NCBI RefSeq assembly: GCF_002920615.1 | Contig: NZ_PQSU01000001.1 | Span: 454,129 to 518,128 of the forward strand | From: Streptomyces sp. Ru62 | GTDB taxonomy: Bacteria > Actinomycetota > Actinomycetes > Streptomycetales > Streptomycetaceae | Length of the DNA: 64,000 nt | Direction: 5' to 3' | Shown: positions 54,650 through 64,000 of the stretch, piece after piece | How positions within the stretch are numbered: the stretch's first letter is position 1 | Layout of the letters: each line of letters starts with the position of its first letter | The notes under the pieces: generated by a model | Told to the model about the DNA's origin: nothing | The model's database searches: none | Seen by the model: only the letters and a program-made list of their open reading frames with translations | Program-made: the position numbers and the translations under genes

Positions 54650-55777
54650 ATGCTGGACGAATCGCTGCTCGACACCCCGGAGGGCCTCGCCGAGGCCGAC
54701 CACCGGGGTCTGCTCCGCGGCGCGGCGGAGGCCGGCGCCCGCGTCCGCACCGCCGCCCGGCACGCCACCGAGGCCGGCGTCGGCGAGCTCAAGCCCGACG
54801 GCCGCCCCCGCGCGGTCCTCATCGCGGGCCCCGGCGCCGCCGCCACCCACACCGCCGACCTCCTCGGCACACTGGCCGGCCCCGGCAGCCCCGTCGTCCG
54901 GCTCGCCCCGACCGGTGTCGCCCCGGCCGCGGGTGCCCTGCGCTGGGAACTCCCGGGCTGGGCCGGCTCCGTGGACCTGCTGCTGATCGCCACCCCGGAC
55001 GGCACGGAACCGAGCTTGTCCCTCCTCGCCGACCAGGCCTACCGCCGTGGCTGCTCGGTCGTCGCCGTGGCCCCGCCCCGCACCCCGCTCGCCGAAGCGG
55101 TCGCCGGCGCGCACGGCCTGTTCGTACCGATGGCGACGGCGCCCTACGACCAGGAGGAACCGCTCGCCGCGTCCTCCCCCGGCGTCTTCTGGGCACTGCT
55201 GACCCCGCTGCTCGCACTCCTGGACAGGATCGGCCTGATCACCGCCCCGCCGGACGCCCTGGAGAAGGTCGCCGACCGCCTCGACCGCATCGCGGAGCGC
55301 TGCGGCCCCGCCATCGCGACGTACAGCAACCCGGCGAAGACCCTCGCCGCCGAACTCGCCGACGCGCTCCCCCTGGTGTGGACGGAGGGCATCTCGGCCG
55401 GTCCCGCGGGCCGCCGCTTCGCCGCCGCGCTCGCCGAACTCGCCGGCCGCCCCGCCCTGGTCGCCGAACTGCCCGAGGCACTCGCCGCGCACGGCGCCCT
55501 GCTGGCCGGCCCGCTCGCCGCCAACGCCGACCCGGAGGACTTCTTCCGCGACCGCGTCGAGGAGCCACCCGCGCTGCACGCGCGCGTGGTGCTGCTCCGC
55601 GACCGCCCGATCAGCGGCCTCACCGCCGCCCCCGCCGCCCGGGACGTGGCCCTCAGCCACGACACGGCGATCAGCGAACTCGAACCGGAGGAGGGCGGCG
55701 AACTGGAGACCCTCGCGGAACTGATCGCCGTCACGGATTTCGCCGCCGTTTACCTGGCGCTCGCCTCCGGGGCCTGA
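54650..55777 (+). CDS. SIS-domain protein (bifunctional phosphoglucose/phosphomannose isomerase-like)
   Basis: 375 residues in a SIS (sugar isomerase) fold: an AVLIAGPGAAATH loop near 55 and LLLIATPDGTEPSLSLLADQ near 110, the latter in the place of the phosphosugar-binding SxSGxT loop but altered. The C-terminal half fits the SIS_C domain. By synteny it is Rv3256c-like. The changed binding loop makes active isomerase activity doubtful, so a regulatory or scaffolding role with ManA is possible. ATG 54650 has GGAGG upstream. It is 55 nt after the Trm112-like gene and 100 nt before manA. Confidence 0.82.
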   Translation: MLDESLLDTPEGLAEADHRGLLRGAAEAGARVRTAARHATEAGVGELKPDGRPRAVLIAGPGAAATHTADLLGTLAGPGSPVVRLAPTGVAPAAGALRWELPGWAGSVDLLLIATPDGTEPSLSLLADQAYRRGCSVVAVAPPRTPLAEAVAGAHGLFVPMATAPYDQEEPLAASSPGVFWALLTPLLALLDRIGLITAPPDALEKVADRLDRIAERCGPAIATYSNPAKTLAAELADALPLVWTEGISAGPAGRRFAAALAELAGRPALVAELPEALAAHGALLAGPLAANADPEDFFRDRVEEPPALHARVVLLRDRPISGLTAAPAARDVALSHDTAISELEPEEGGELETLAELIAVTDFAAVYLALASGA

Positions 55778-55877
55778 TCCTGCTCCGGGCCGGACGAACC
55801 GAGCCCGCCCCCGGCACCGCGACCGGCACAGTCGCCGGCGCGGCCGAGCAGCGTACGTACGGAGACAGAGAAGACAC

Positions 55878-57029
55878 ATGGATCGCCTCGACAACACCAT
55901 CCGCCCCTACGCCTGGGGTTCTCCCACCGCCATACCGCACCTCCTCGGCGTCGAGCCGACCGGAGAACCCCAGGCGGAGATGTGGATGGGCGCGCACCCG
56001 GGCGCGCCGTCACGCACCGCGCGCGGCACCCTCGTCGAGGTCATCGATGCCGACCCGGAGCGGGAACTCGGCGCCCGCGCGGTCGCGAAGTTCGGCCCCC
56101 ACCTGCCGTTCCTGCTCAAGATCCTCGCCGCCGGCGCACCCCTCTCCCTCCAGGTGCACCCCGACCTGAAGCAGGCCAAGGAGGGATACGCCGACGAGGA
56201 GCGGCGCGGCATCCCGGTCGACGCCCCCTACCGCAACTACAAGGACGCCAACCACAAGCCCGAACTGATCTGCGCCCTCACCGAGTTCGACGGCCTGTGC
56301 GGTTTCCGTGACCCCGTCCGGGCCGCCGACCTGCTCGACGGGCTCGGCGTCGACTCCCTCAAGCCGTACGTCGACCTGCTGCACGCACACCCCGAGGAAG
56401 CGGCCCTGCGCGAGGTCCTCACCGCGGTCCTCAGCGCCGACCCGGAGGAGATGGCCCACACGGTCGCCGAGGCCACCGCCGCCTGCACCCGCCTCGGCGG
56501 CGCCTACGCCCCCTACGCCGACATCGCCCACCACTACCCGGGCGACCCCGGCGTCATCGCGGCCATGCTGCTCAACCACGTCCGGCTCCAGCCCGGCGAG
56601 GCCCTGTTCCTCGGCGCCGGCATCCCGCACGCCTATCTCAACGGCCTCGGCGTCGAGATCATGGCCAACTCCGACAACGTCCTGCGCTGCGGCCTGACCC
56701 CCAAGCACGTCGACGTCCCCGAACTCCTGCGCATCGTCCGCTTCGAGCCCAGCGACCCGGGCGTGCTGCGCCCGGAGGCATCCCCGGAGGGCGAGGAGGT
56801 CTACGAGACCCCGATCGACGAGTTCCGGCTCTCCCGGTACGTCCTCCCCGAGGGCGGCGCCGCCCACGACCTCACCCGGGACACCCCGCAGATCCTTCTC
56901 TGCACGGCCGGCACCGTCCGGGCGGGCGAGCACGAACTGCGTCCCGGTCAGTCGGTCTTCGTCCCGGCCGGCGAGCGGGCGGAGATCAACGGCGCGGGCA
57001 CGGTCTTCCGCGCCACCGTGATCGTGTGA
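55878..57029 (+). CDS. manA: Mannose-6-phosphate isomerase
   Basis: A 383-residue type I zinc phosphomannose isomerase. Metal ligands lie in SLQVHPD (near 90), in KPELICAL near 132, and GIPHAYLNG near 252. It interconverts fructose-6-phosphate and mannose-6-phosphate, feeding manB and GDP-mannose. In S. coelicolor manA loss is reported to block sporulation, consistent with its developmental neighbours. ATG 55878 has GGAGACAGAG upstream, and the stop at 57029 is followed by an AT-richer spacer with DnaA-like boxes. Confidence 0.94.
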   Translation: MDRLDNTIRPYAWGSPTAIPHLLGVEPTGEPQAEMWMGAHPGAPSRTARGTLVEVIDADPERELGARAVAKFGPHLPFLLKILAAGAPLSLQVHPDLKQAKEGYADEERRGIPVDAPYRNYKDANHKPELICALTEFDGLCGFRDPVRAADLLDGLGVDSLKPYVDLLHAHPEEAALREVLTAVLSADPEEMAHTVAEATAACTRLGGAYAPYADIAHHYPGDPGVIAAMLLNHVRLQPGEALFLGAGIPHAYLNGLGVEIMANSDNVLRCGLTPKHVDVPELLRIVRFEPSDPGVLRPEASPEGEEVYETPIDEFRLSRYVLPEGGAAHDLTRDTPQILLCTAGTVRAGEHELRPGQSVFVPAGERAEINGAGTVFRATVIV

Positions 57030-57036
57030 CCCAGGC

Positions 57037-57077
57037 TGTGGTCAGCCTGTGGATCATATGACCGGGGTTGTGGATAC
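57037..57077. promoter_or_regulatory. Cluster of DnaA box-like TGTGGAT sites
   Basis: TGTGGATCA (57048-57056) and TGTGGATAC (57069-57077) are in the same orientation, 21 bp apart (two helical turns). A weaker TGTGGTCAG precedes them at 57037. All read as TCCACA-type boxes on the minus strand. This is in the manA-CDF gap. It is not an origin; binding is speculative. Confidence 0.3.
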
Positions 57078-57197
57078 CTGACGCACCAGTGCCCGGCCGG
57101 ACTGCAAGAATGGCCCACCGGCAAAGGCCGGGCAAAGCCGGGCACTCGTCCGGACGGACGCACCAGGACGACAGAGGCGAAGGGACAACGCGAACAC

Positions 57198-58178
57198 ATG
57201 AGCGCGTCAGGCGGTACCAAGGCGATCGTGGCGGCACTCGGCGCCAATCTCGCCATCGCGGCATCGAAGTTCGTGGCGTTCGCGTTCAGCGGCTCCTCCT
57301 CGATGCTCGCCGAGGGCGTCCACTCGCTCGCCGACTCCGGCAACCAGTTCCTGCTGCTCGTCGGCGGCAAGAAGGCACAGCGCCAGGCCAGCCCGCAGCA
57401 CCCCTTCGGCTACGGCCGCGAGCGGTTCATCTACGCCTTCCTCGTCTCGATCGTCCTCTTCTCCATCGGCGGCATGTTCGCCATCTACGAGGGCTACGAG
57501 AAGGTCCGCCACCCGCACGACCTGGAGCACTGGTACTGGCCGGTCGGCGTCCTCGTCTTCGCGATCATCGCCGAGGGCTTCTCCTTCCGCACGGCCATCA
57601 AGGAGTCCAACGGCCTGCGCGGCACGCTCTCCTGGAAGGAGTTCATCCGCCGCGCCAAGGCACCCGAGCTGCCCGTCGTCCTCCTGGAGGACTTCGGCGC
57701 GCTGATCGGTCTGGTCCTCGCCCTCGGCGGCGTCGGCCTCTCCCTGCTCACCGGCGACGGTGTCTGGGACGGCATCGGCACCCTCTGCATCGGTGTCCTG
57801 CTCGTCCTGATCGCCCTCGTCCTGGCCGCCGAGACCAAGTCGCTGCTGCTCGGCGAGGCCGCCGGTCTCGAAGACATAAAGAAGATCGAGGCCGCGATCG
57901 TCGACGGCGACACCGTCACCCGCATCATCCACATGCGCACCCTCCACCTCGGCCCGGAGGAGCTGCTGATCGCCGCCAAGATCGCCGTCCAGCACGACGA
58001 CACGGCCACCGAGGTCGCCGGCGCCATCAACGCCGCAGAGGCCCGCATCCGCGCCGCCGTCCCCATCGCCCGCGTCATCTATCTGGAACCGGACATCTAC
58101 AGCGAGGCCGAGGCCGCCGAGGGCCCGGACCCGAAGGCGACCCCGGGCGGCCCCACCCCGCACCCCGCGGGTCACTGA
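57198..58178 (+). CDS. Cation diffusion facilitator (CDF) transporter
   Basis: 326 residues with about six membrane helices (~10-190) and a C-terminal cytoplasmic ferredoxin-like domain (~215-310). The first metal site HSLAD is in helix 2; the second site in the equivalent of helix 5 reads LLEDFGALIG instead of the usual HxxxD, as in the ZnT9-like branch. It should exchange Zn2+, Mn2+ or similar ions with protons in the plasma membrane. It is 168 nt downstream of manA. ATG 57198 has only a GAAGGGA-like ribosome binding site. Confidence 0.9.
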   Translation: MSASGGTKAIVAALGANLAIAASKFVAFAFSGSSSMLAEGVHSLADSGNQFLLLVGGKKAQRQASPQHPFGYGRERFIYAFLVSIVLFSIGGMFAIYEGYEKVRHPHDLEHWYWPVGVLVFAIIAEGFSFRTAIKESNGLRGTLSWKEFIRRAKAPELPVVLLEDFGALIGLVLALGGVGLSLLTGDGVWDGIGTLCIGVLLVLIALVLAAETKSLLLGEAAGLEDIKKIEAAIVDGDTVTRIIHMRTLHLGPEELLIAAKIAVQHDDTATEVAGAINAAEARIRAAVPIARVIYLEPDIYSEAEAAEGPDPKATPGGPTPHPAGH

Positions 58179-58199
58179 CGAAGCCGTGCGGTACGGCCC

Positions 58200-58886
58200 T
58201 CAGCCCTGAGCCGGCTGCATGGGCCAGGGCGCCGGCGGCACCGTCGGCGCCTTCCGCCGCCGCACCACCACGGCGGCGATCCCCAGCCCGGCACCGATGA
58301 GCACCAGCAGACCGCCCACGAGCAGGGCCGTACCCAGCAGAGCCGGTCCCGTACGGTCCTTCGTCACCCGCCCCCGCACGGCGTCCACCGGAACGGTCCC
58401 GCCGTGACCGGCGGCGAAGAAGCGGGAGTCCATCGAGTCGGACCGGTGGTCACCCATCAGGAACAGCCGGCCCTGCGGCACCTTCACGTCGTACGGCCGG
58501 TGCACACCGTCGGCGTCCCCCTCGTAGACGTACGGCTCCTTGACCGGCTTGCCGTTCACGGTGACCCGCTCCTCGGAGCCCACGGTCGTGCAGCACGCCA
58601 CACGGTCACCGCCCACGCCGATCACCCGCTGCATGAAGACACCCTCGGACCGGTAGCGCCCCGGCAACGAGAACACCACGACGTCACCGCGCCGCGCCTC
58701 ACTCCCGTCCACCCGCTCCCAGATGATCCGGTCACCCCGCCGGTACGTCGGCTCCATGCTCTGGCTCGGCTGCGTGCCCGTGCCGTACGCGCCGCGCCCG
58801 TACACGAAGGCACCCCCGGCCAGCACCACCCCCAGCAGCCCCACCACCAGCGCCGCGATCCCCAGGCCCCGCCCTCTGCCCGCCAT
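58200..58886 (-). CDS. Type I signal peptidase-like protein lacking the usual catalytic lysine
   Basis: 228 residues. A transmembrane helix (~9-30) is followed by the catalytic-Ser box SQSMEPT (Ser43) and box-C/E pieces GDVVVFSLPG, GDRV and GDHRSDSMDSR, ending with a second transmembrane helix (~182-207). In standard signal peptidases the general base is the Lys of a KRVIG motif; here the sequence is MQRVIG, with Gln86 at that place (codon at 58629-58631). The protein may be inactive, use another base, or act differently. It converges with the CDF gene, 21 nt between stops. GTG/ATG at 58886 is in frame after an upstream GAGGGGA. Confidence 0.85.
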   Translation of the reverse strand: MAGRGRGLGIAALVVGLLGVVLAGGAFVYGRGAYGTGTQPSQSMEPTYRRGDRIIWERVDGSEARRGDVVVFSLPGRYRSEGVFMQRVIGVGGDRVACCTTVGSEERVTVNGKPVKEPYVYEGDADGVHRPYDVKVPQGRLFLMGDHRSDSMDSRFFAAGHGGTVPVDAVRGRVTKDRTGPALLGTALLVGGLLVLIGAGLGIAAVVVRRRKAPTVPPAPWPMQPAQG

Positions 58887-58969
58887 GTCCCGTCCCCTCT
58901 ACGCGGCCCGTCCGCGGCGCGGAGAATAGCGGCCCTCCGTGAACGCTCCGTGCCCTCGGCTCGCCGTGA

Positions 58970-60697
<1,728 letters not shown>

Positions 60698-60721
60698 TCC
60701 GGTGATTCCGTAGTCCGGCCC

Positions 60722-60762
60722 GCCGGGGGAGTGCGCCGGTGCACCGACGCACCCTCCCCGGC
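60722..60762 (+). terminator. First ahcY terminator hairpin
   Basis: GCCGGGGGAGTGCG pairs with CGCACCCTCCCCGGC (one bulge), 12-nt loop, 25 nt after the stop. Confidence 0.7.
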
Positions 60763-60776
60763 AGCAGGTCCTCCGA

Positions 60777-60816
60777 GGCAGGCCCCCGCACCTCCGTGCC
60801 GGGGGCCTGCCCCTTT
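60777..60816 (+). terminator. Second ahcY terminator hairpin with T-run
   Basis: An 11-bp stem GCAGGCCCCCG / CGGGGGCCTGC with a short loop is followed by CCCCTTT. Tandem terminators suggest that ahcY is highly transcribed. Confidence 0.8.
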
Positions 60817-60965
60817 GGCTCCTGAGGGCCTGCCCCCTGGCGCCCTGACCCAAGGCTTCCAAGACCCGGAGCCTCCGGGAGCCAGGAGTTTCCCGGACCC
60901 CTCGCCGTACCGCTTCCGGACCGATGCCTGCCGGCCGGATCAGCCCGTCAAGACCCAGGACCCCC

Positions 60966-61580
60966 ATGCCCCGCGGCCGTTATTCGCTCCATGATCCGCA
61001 CGATCACACCCCCCTCGCGGACGAACACTTCCAGTGCGCCCCCGGCCCGTCCGGCTGGCGCTACGTCTCCCGGCTGACCGGACCCGCCGGTGACCACCGC
61101 GGCTCGGTGGACCTCGCCCTGGACGACCTCGGCCGCCCCATCCGCCTCGAACTCCACGCGGGTGACTGGCAGGTACGCGGCGCCGCCCTCGACGGCGTCA
61201 CCTGGGTCCGCACCGACCCCACCGGCACCCAAGCCACCGAAGGCAATGTGCGCGCCCACGCCTTCACCGGCACGTCCCCCGCATTCCTCATCGCCACCGC
61301 CCGGCTCCTGCGCCTCACCCCCTCGTCCGCCGCGACCCGCGTACGCCTCGTGGCCTTCACCGACCCCGTCCTCGCCCCCCGCACCGTGGACCAGTCCTGG
61401 GCTCTGGTGAACAGCGAAGCACACGCCACTGACAACGGCCCTCTGACCGTGGACGAATACCAGGTCACAGCCCTGGACACGGGGGAGCGGCACACCGTCC
61501 ACATCGCCGGCGACGTCGTCCTCGCCGCACCCGGGATCGAGCTGGAAGACCTCCAGTCACCGCCGTCGCGATTCGACTGA
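60966..61580 (+). CDS. Conserved hypothetical protein
   Basis: 204 residues, no recognised domain and no signal or membrane helix. It is beta-rich: pieces such as GWRYVSRLTGPAGDHRGSV and ARLLRLTPSSAATRVRLVAF look like strands of a lipocalin- or glycolipid-binding-like fold, but that is only a guess. ATG 60966 has AGGA upstream; an ATG at 60924 is in frame with a weaker context. Its stop is 35 nt from the convergent RDD gene, so the ahcY-side and RDD-side transcripts meet here. Confidence 0.75.
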   Translation: MPRGRYSLHDPHDHTPLADEHFQCAPGPSGWRYVSRLTGPAGDHRGSVDLALDDLGRPIRLELHAGDWQVRGAALDGVTWVRTDPTGTQATEGNVRAHAFTGTSPAFLIATARLLRLTPSSAATRVRLVAFTDPVLAPRTVDQSWALVNSEAHATDNGPLTVDEYQVTALDTGERHTVHIAGDVVLAAPGIELEDLQSPPSRFD

Positions 61581-61615
61581 ACCCGTACCCCGAACCCGGT
61601 GCCTACGGCTCCGTG

Positions 61616-62563
61616 CTACGCCGGCGGCGCGAACCCCGTGGCCGGCCGGTCGGCCCGCGGCTCCTCCCGCGGTGGCGCCGACGGGGGAGCGAAAGGGGCC
61701 TGCGGCGGCTGCGGTGCGGCTCCGTCTCCCGTCGGCGATGCTGCCGACCGCGCCACCGGCTGTGCTCCGGGCGCTGCCATCGGCGGAGTAAAGCCGCCGA
61801 ACGGCACACCGCCGCCCCTCCCGAACGCCAGCCGGGCTTCACGGGACTGCCGCTCGTGCACCACGGCCGCCAGGAAAGCGGCCGGAGGCAGATCCCGTGG
61901 CACCGGCGTCCCGGTCCGCTCCGCGAGGTCGGCCGCCAGCCGCTGCGCCATGCCCGTCGAGACCTGCGGATCAAGCTGCTGCATCCGGGTCAGGTACTGC
62001 CGGACGGCGAGCCACAACCCGTCCGGGACCGCCGACAGGTCCAGCTCGGCGAACCGTCCCGCGAGCCACGGCGGAGGAGGCGGAACGAATCCGGTCCGCC
62101 CGGCGGGTATCCGTTCCCGCACGACCAGGGTGCCCGCGAAAACGTCCCCGAGCCGCCGCCCCCGCGCCGAGACCAGCGAGGCGATGCAGGCCACCACCCC
62201 GAACGTCATCAGGATCTCCACCACCCCGATCGCGCCCCGTACCAGCGCGTGCCGGAAGCGGATCGGCCCACCGTCGTCCCGCACCACGCGGAGCCCGAAC
62301 GCCAGCTTCCCGAGCGAACGGCCGTGACTGAGCGTCTCGACGGCTATCGGCCCGCCGACCAGCACCAGCAGAAACGCCGCGATCGACAGTGCCAGCTGCG
62401 CGGCCTCGTCCAGCGAAGCCGTCGACACGGCCAGCACCAGCATGACGACGATGTACGCGACCACCGCCACGACCAGGTCCAACAACACGGCCAGCGCCCT
62501 GCTCGGCAGCTTCGCGGGCCGCAGTTCGAGCGCCACCGCCTCGCCCGTCACCAGCTCACTCAC
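61616..62563 (-). CDS. RDD-family membrane protein
   Basis: 315 residues. The N-terminal RDD domain (~15-155) has the signature Arg and Asp residues (RALAVLLDLVVAVVAYIV; later RRLGDVFAGTLVV) and three membrane helices. The C-terminal ~150 residues are cytoplasmic, Pro/Ala-rich and end in a disordered tail. Genes of this type commonly neighbour spoIIM-like, moxR and DUF58 genes. The function is unknown; RDD proteins can act as Na+/H+ antiporters in halophiles. GTG 62563 has AAGGG upstream. It is divergent from the spoIIM-like gene, 143 nt between starts. Confidence 0.85.
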   Translation of the reverse strand: MSELVTGEAVALELRPAKLPSRALAVLLDLVVAVVAYIVVMLVLAVSTASLDEAAQLALSIAAFLLVLVGGPIAVETLSHGRSLGKLAFGLRVVRDDGGPIRFRHALVRGAIGVVEILMTFGVVACIASLVSARGRRLGDVFAGTLVVRERIPAGRTGFVPPPPPWLAGRFAELDLSAVPDGLWLAVRQYLTRMQQLDPQVSTGMAQRLAADLAERTGTPVPRDLPPAAFLAAVVHERQSREARLAFGRGGGVPFGGFTPPMAAPGAQPVARSAASPTGDGAAPQPPQAPFAPPSAPPREEPRADRPATGFAPPA

Positions 62564-62706
62564 GCCCGCCGCCCTTCCCTGGTCTGCCCCCTGACCCGCA
62601 AGTCTGCCAAGCTGAGGACGCATCGCGCCGCAGTACGACAAGCTGACAGCAAGCACGAGCGCCAACGACGAGCCGTGGACGACCAGCCGAGGAGCAGGCA
62701 GACCCG

Positions 62707-63714
62707 ATGGACCTGGACGTTTTCGTCTCCGTACACCGAGCCGAATGGGACCGGCTCGATGCACTGCTCGGCCGCCGACGCCGGCTCACGGGCGCCGAAG
62801 CAGACGAACTCGTCGCCCTCTACCAGCGCACCGCCACCCACCTGTCCCTCATCCAGTCGAGCGCTCCGGACCCGCAGCTGACCGGGCGGCTCAGCCAGCT
62901 CGTGGCACGCGCGCGCAGCACCGTCGCCGGCACCCGCCGCGCCTCATGGCGTGACGTCACGCGCTTCCTCGGCCAGGGTTTCCCGGCAGCCGTCTACCGC
63001 ACCCGTCACTGGTGGGTGCCCACAGCGCTGGTCTCCACCGCCATCGCCATCCTCCTGGGCTGGTGGATCGGCACCCATCCCGAGGTGCAGTCGTCCATCG
63101 CGGCACCCAGCCAGCTGCGCGAGCTGACCCGGCCCGGCGGTGAGTACGAGACCTACTACTCCAGCCATCCGGCAGCCGCCTTCGCGGCCCAGGTGTGGAC
63201 GAACAACGCCCAAGCGGCGGCGATGTGCCTGGTCCTGGGTGTCTTCCTCGGGCTGCCCGTCCTCTGGATCCTCTTCCAGAACATGCTCAACCTGGGCGTC
63301 GGCTTCGGGCTCATGTCCTCGGCCGGCCGCCTCGACACCTTCCTCGGCCTGGTCCTCCCGCACGGCCTGCTGGAACTGACCGCGGTCTTCGTCGCCGCCG
63401 GTACGGGACTGCGCCTCGGCTGGACCGTCATCGACCCCGGCCCGCGCACCCGGCGCGCGGCGCTCGCGGAAGAGGGACGGGCCGCCGTCGGCATGGCGAT
63501 CGGCCTGGCCCTTGTCCTGTTCGTCTCCGGGGCCATCGAAGGCTTCGTCACCCCCTCCGGCCTGCCCACCTGGGCCCGCATCGGCATCGGTGTCGCCGCT
63601 GAGCTGGCGTTCCTTGCCTACGTCTACGTACTGGGCGGACGTGCCGCACGCGCAGGTGAGACGGGGGACCTCGAAGCGATGGACCGCAGTGCCTCGGTCC
63701 CCACGGCCGCCTGA
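62707..63714 (+). CDS. Stage II sporulation protein M-like (SpoIIM/DUF95) membrane protein
   Basis: 335 residues. A ~100-residue cytoplasmic N-terminal region (DVFVSVHRAEWDRLDALL) is followed by five or six membrane helices (~105-320). The family member in endospore formers helps peptidoglycan hydrolysis at the septum; in actinobacteria the role is unknown. It is divergent from the RDD gene, the usual pair. ATG 62707 has AGGAG about 10 nt upstream. It is the last protein gene before the rRNA operon. Confidence 0.88.
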   Translation: MDLDVFVSVHRAEWDRLDALLGRRRRLTGAEADELVALYQRTATHLSLIQSSAPDPQLTGRLSQLVARARSTVAGTRRASWRDVTRFLGQGFPAAVYRTRHWWVPTALVSTAIAILLGWWIGTHPEVQSSIAAPSQLRELTRPGGEYETYYSSHPAAAFAAQVWTNNAQAAAMCLVLGVFLGLPVLWILFQNMLNLGVGFGLMSSAGRLDTFLGLVLPHGLLELTAVFVAAGTGLRLGWTVIDPGPRTRRAALAEEGRAAVGMAIGLALVLFVSGAIEGFVTPSGLPTWARIGIGVAAELAFLAYVYVLGGRAARAGETGDLEAMDRSASVPTAA

Positions 63715-63779
63715 CGGCCGGGCGGATGTGCACTCGACCCCTGTGAGCTGCTAATCTCCTCTTCGCCCCGCAAGAGCCG

Positions 63780-64000
63780 TTGACACGGAGGGAGTGGGGA
63801 GGTAGATTCAAACAGTTGCCCGGAGCTGGACAGGCTCGGTAGCAACCGATAGAATCTATGAGCTTCCTCAGAAGTCCTGAGTGACATTCCGGGAAGCACC
63901 CCCTGATTACTCAGAAATGAGCGGCTGGTTCGACTGGCCAAAAGCTTCTGATAAAGTCGGAACCGCCGGAAAGGGAAACGCGAGAGCGGGAACCTGGAAA
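63780..64000 (+). promoter_or_regulatory. rRNA operon promoter region, three promoters
   Basis: Three promoters, each with an exact 17-nt spacer: TTGACA (63780-63785) with TAGATT (63803-63808); TGGACA (63827-63832) with TAGAAT (63850-63855); TTCGAC (63929-63934) with TAAAGT (63952-63957). The sequence that follows, including AAGGGAAACGCGAGAGCGGG, is the 16S leader of Streptomyces rrn operons, so 16S rRNA starts beyond the right edge. The region is notably AT-rich for this genome. Confidence 0.85.

Overview
This 64 kb window is high-GC chromosomal DNA from a Streptomyces, most likely close to the S. coelicolor group. The evidence is the strong GC3 bias, frequent GTG and TTG starts, 4-nt ATGA/GTGA start-stop overlaps, an 87-residue WhiB, and a gene order I recognise from the S. 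coelicolor SCO302x-SCO307x region, here inverted. I see no insertion sequence, prophage, CRISPR array or tRNA. It looks like conserved core chromosome rather than an island.

Layout. (1) 1-2.3 kb: the end of a DUF4388-like gene, a Roadblock-like gene, and a PLP decarboxylase related to diaminopimelate decarboxylase. (2) 2.4-7.9 kb: a histidine-utilisation operon (hutU, an M20 amidohydrolase, hutF, hutI). (3) 7.9-14.4 kb: regulatory genes. These are an HTH/coiled-coil protein with a divergent tiny membrane protein, a membrane protein fusing a sigma-like N-terminus, a zinc-finger-like motif and a ricin-type lectin, and the SigI stress sigma factor with its anti-anti-sigma and anti-sigma partners. 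(4) 14.9-21.2 kb: a POT peptide transporter, the DraR/DraK two-component system, a GtrA-like protein, purK and purE. (5) 21.2-27.1 kb: an M19 dipeptidase, two glyoxalase-fold proteins, a CGNR regulator, UDP-glucose dehydrogenase, an acyl-CoA dehydrogenase and a Cys-rich copper-storage protein. (6) 27.2-39.4 kb: five LytR-CpsA-Psr (LCP) proteins with a thioesterase, a GT2 glycosyltransferase, a TIGR03089 protein and a secreted PGRP-type amidase. (7) 39.5-57 kb: sugar-nucleotide, F420 and developmental genes: a mannose-1-phosphate guanylyltransferase, an AlkA-like glycosylase, fbiB-fbiA, cysteine dioxygenase, whiB, a giant membrane glycosyltransferase, a secreted DUF5719 protein, a minimal metallopeptidase, DUF3499, manB, Trm112-like, SIS-like and manA. 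(8) 57-64 kb: a cation diffusion facilitator, a signal-peptidase-like protein, ahcY, a hypothetical, an RDD protein, a SpoIIM-like protein, and an rRNA operon promoter region at the right edge.

How it fits together. Regions 4 to 8 keep much of the content and order of the M. tuberculosis Rv3248c-Rv3277 block (sahH, manA, manB, whiB2, fbiA/fbiB, guanylyltransferase, LCP, TIGR03089, fadE25, purE/purK, GtrA). The shared theme is activation of mannose as GDP-mannose, export and transfer of glycans, and attachment of wall glycopolymers, embedded among developmental regulators. In Streptomyces the block has been enlarged, notably to five LCP genes.

Many transcription starts look leaderless: a TAnnnT -10 box sits 6-8 nt before the start codon of draR, purK, the CGNR gene, the thioesterase, the TIGR03089 gene, the metallopeptidase and the DUF3499 gene. 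Strong hairpin terminators separate most convergent pairs.

I found no complete undescribed system that I can demonstrate. The best candidates for new biology are the sigma-like/lectin membrane fusion beside sigI, the HTH/coiled-coil plus micro-membrane-protein pair, the five-LCP array, a signal-peptidase-like protein lacking the expected catalytic lysine, and the Tyr/Gln-rich tail of the whiB-linked glycosyltransferase.
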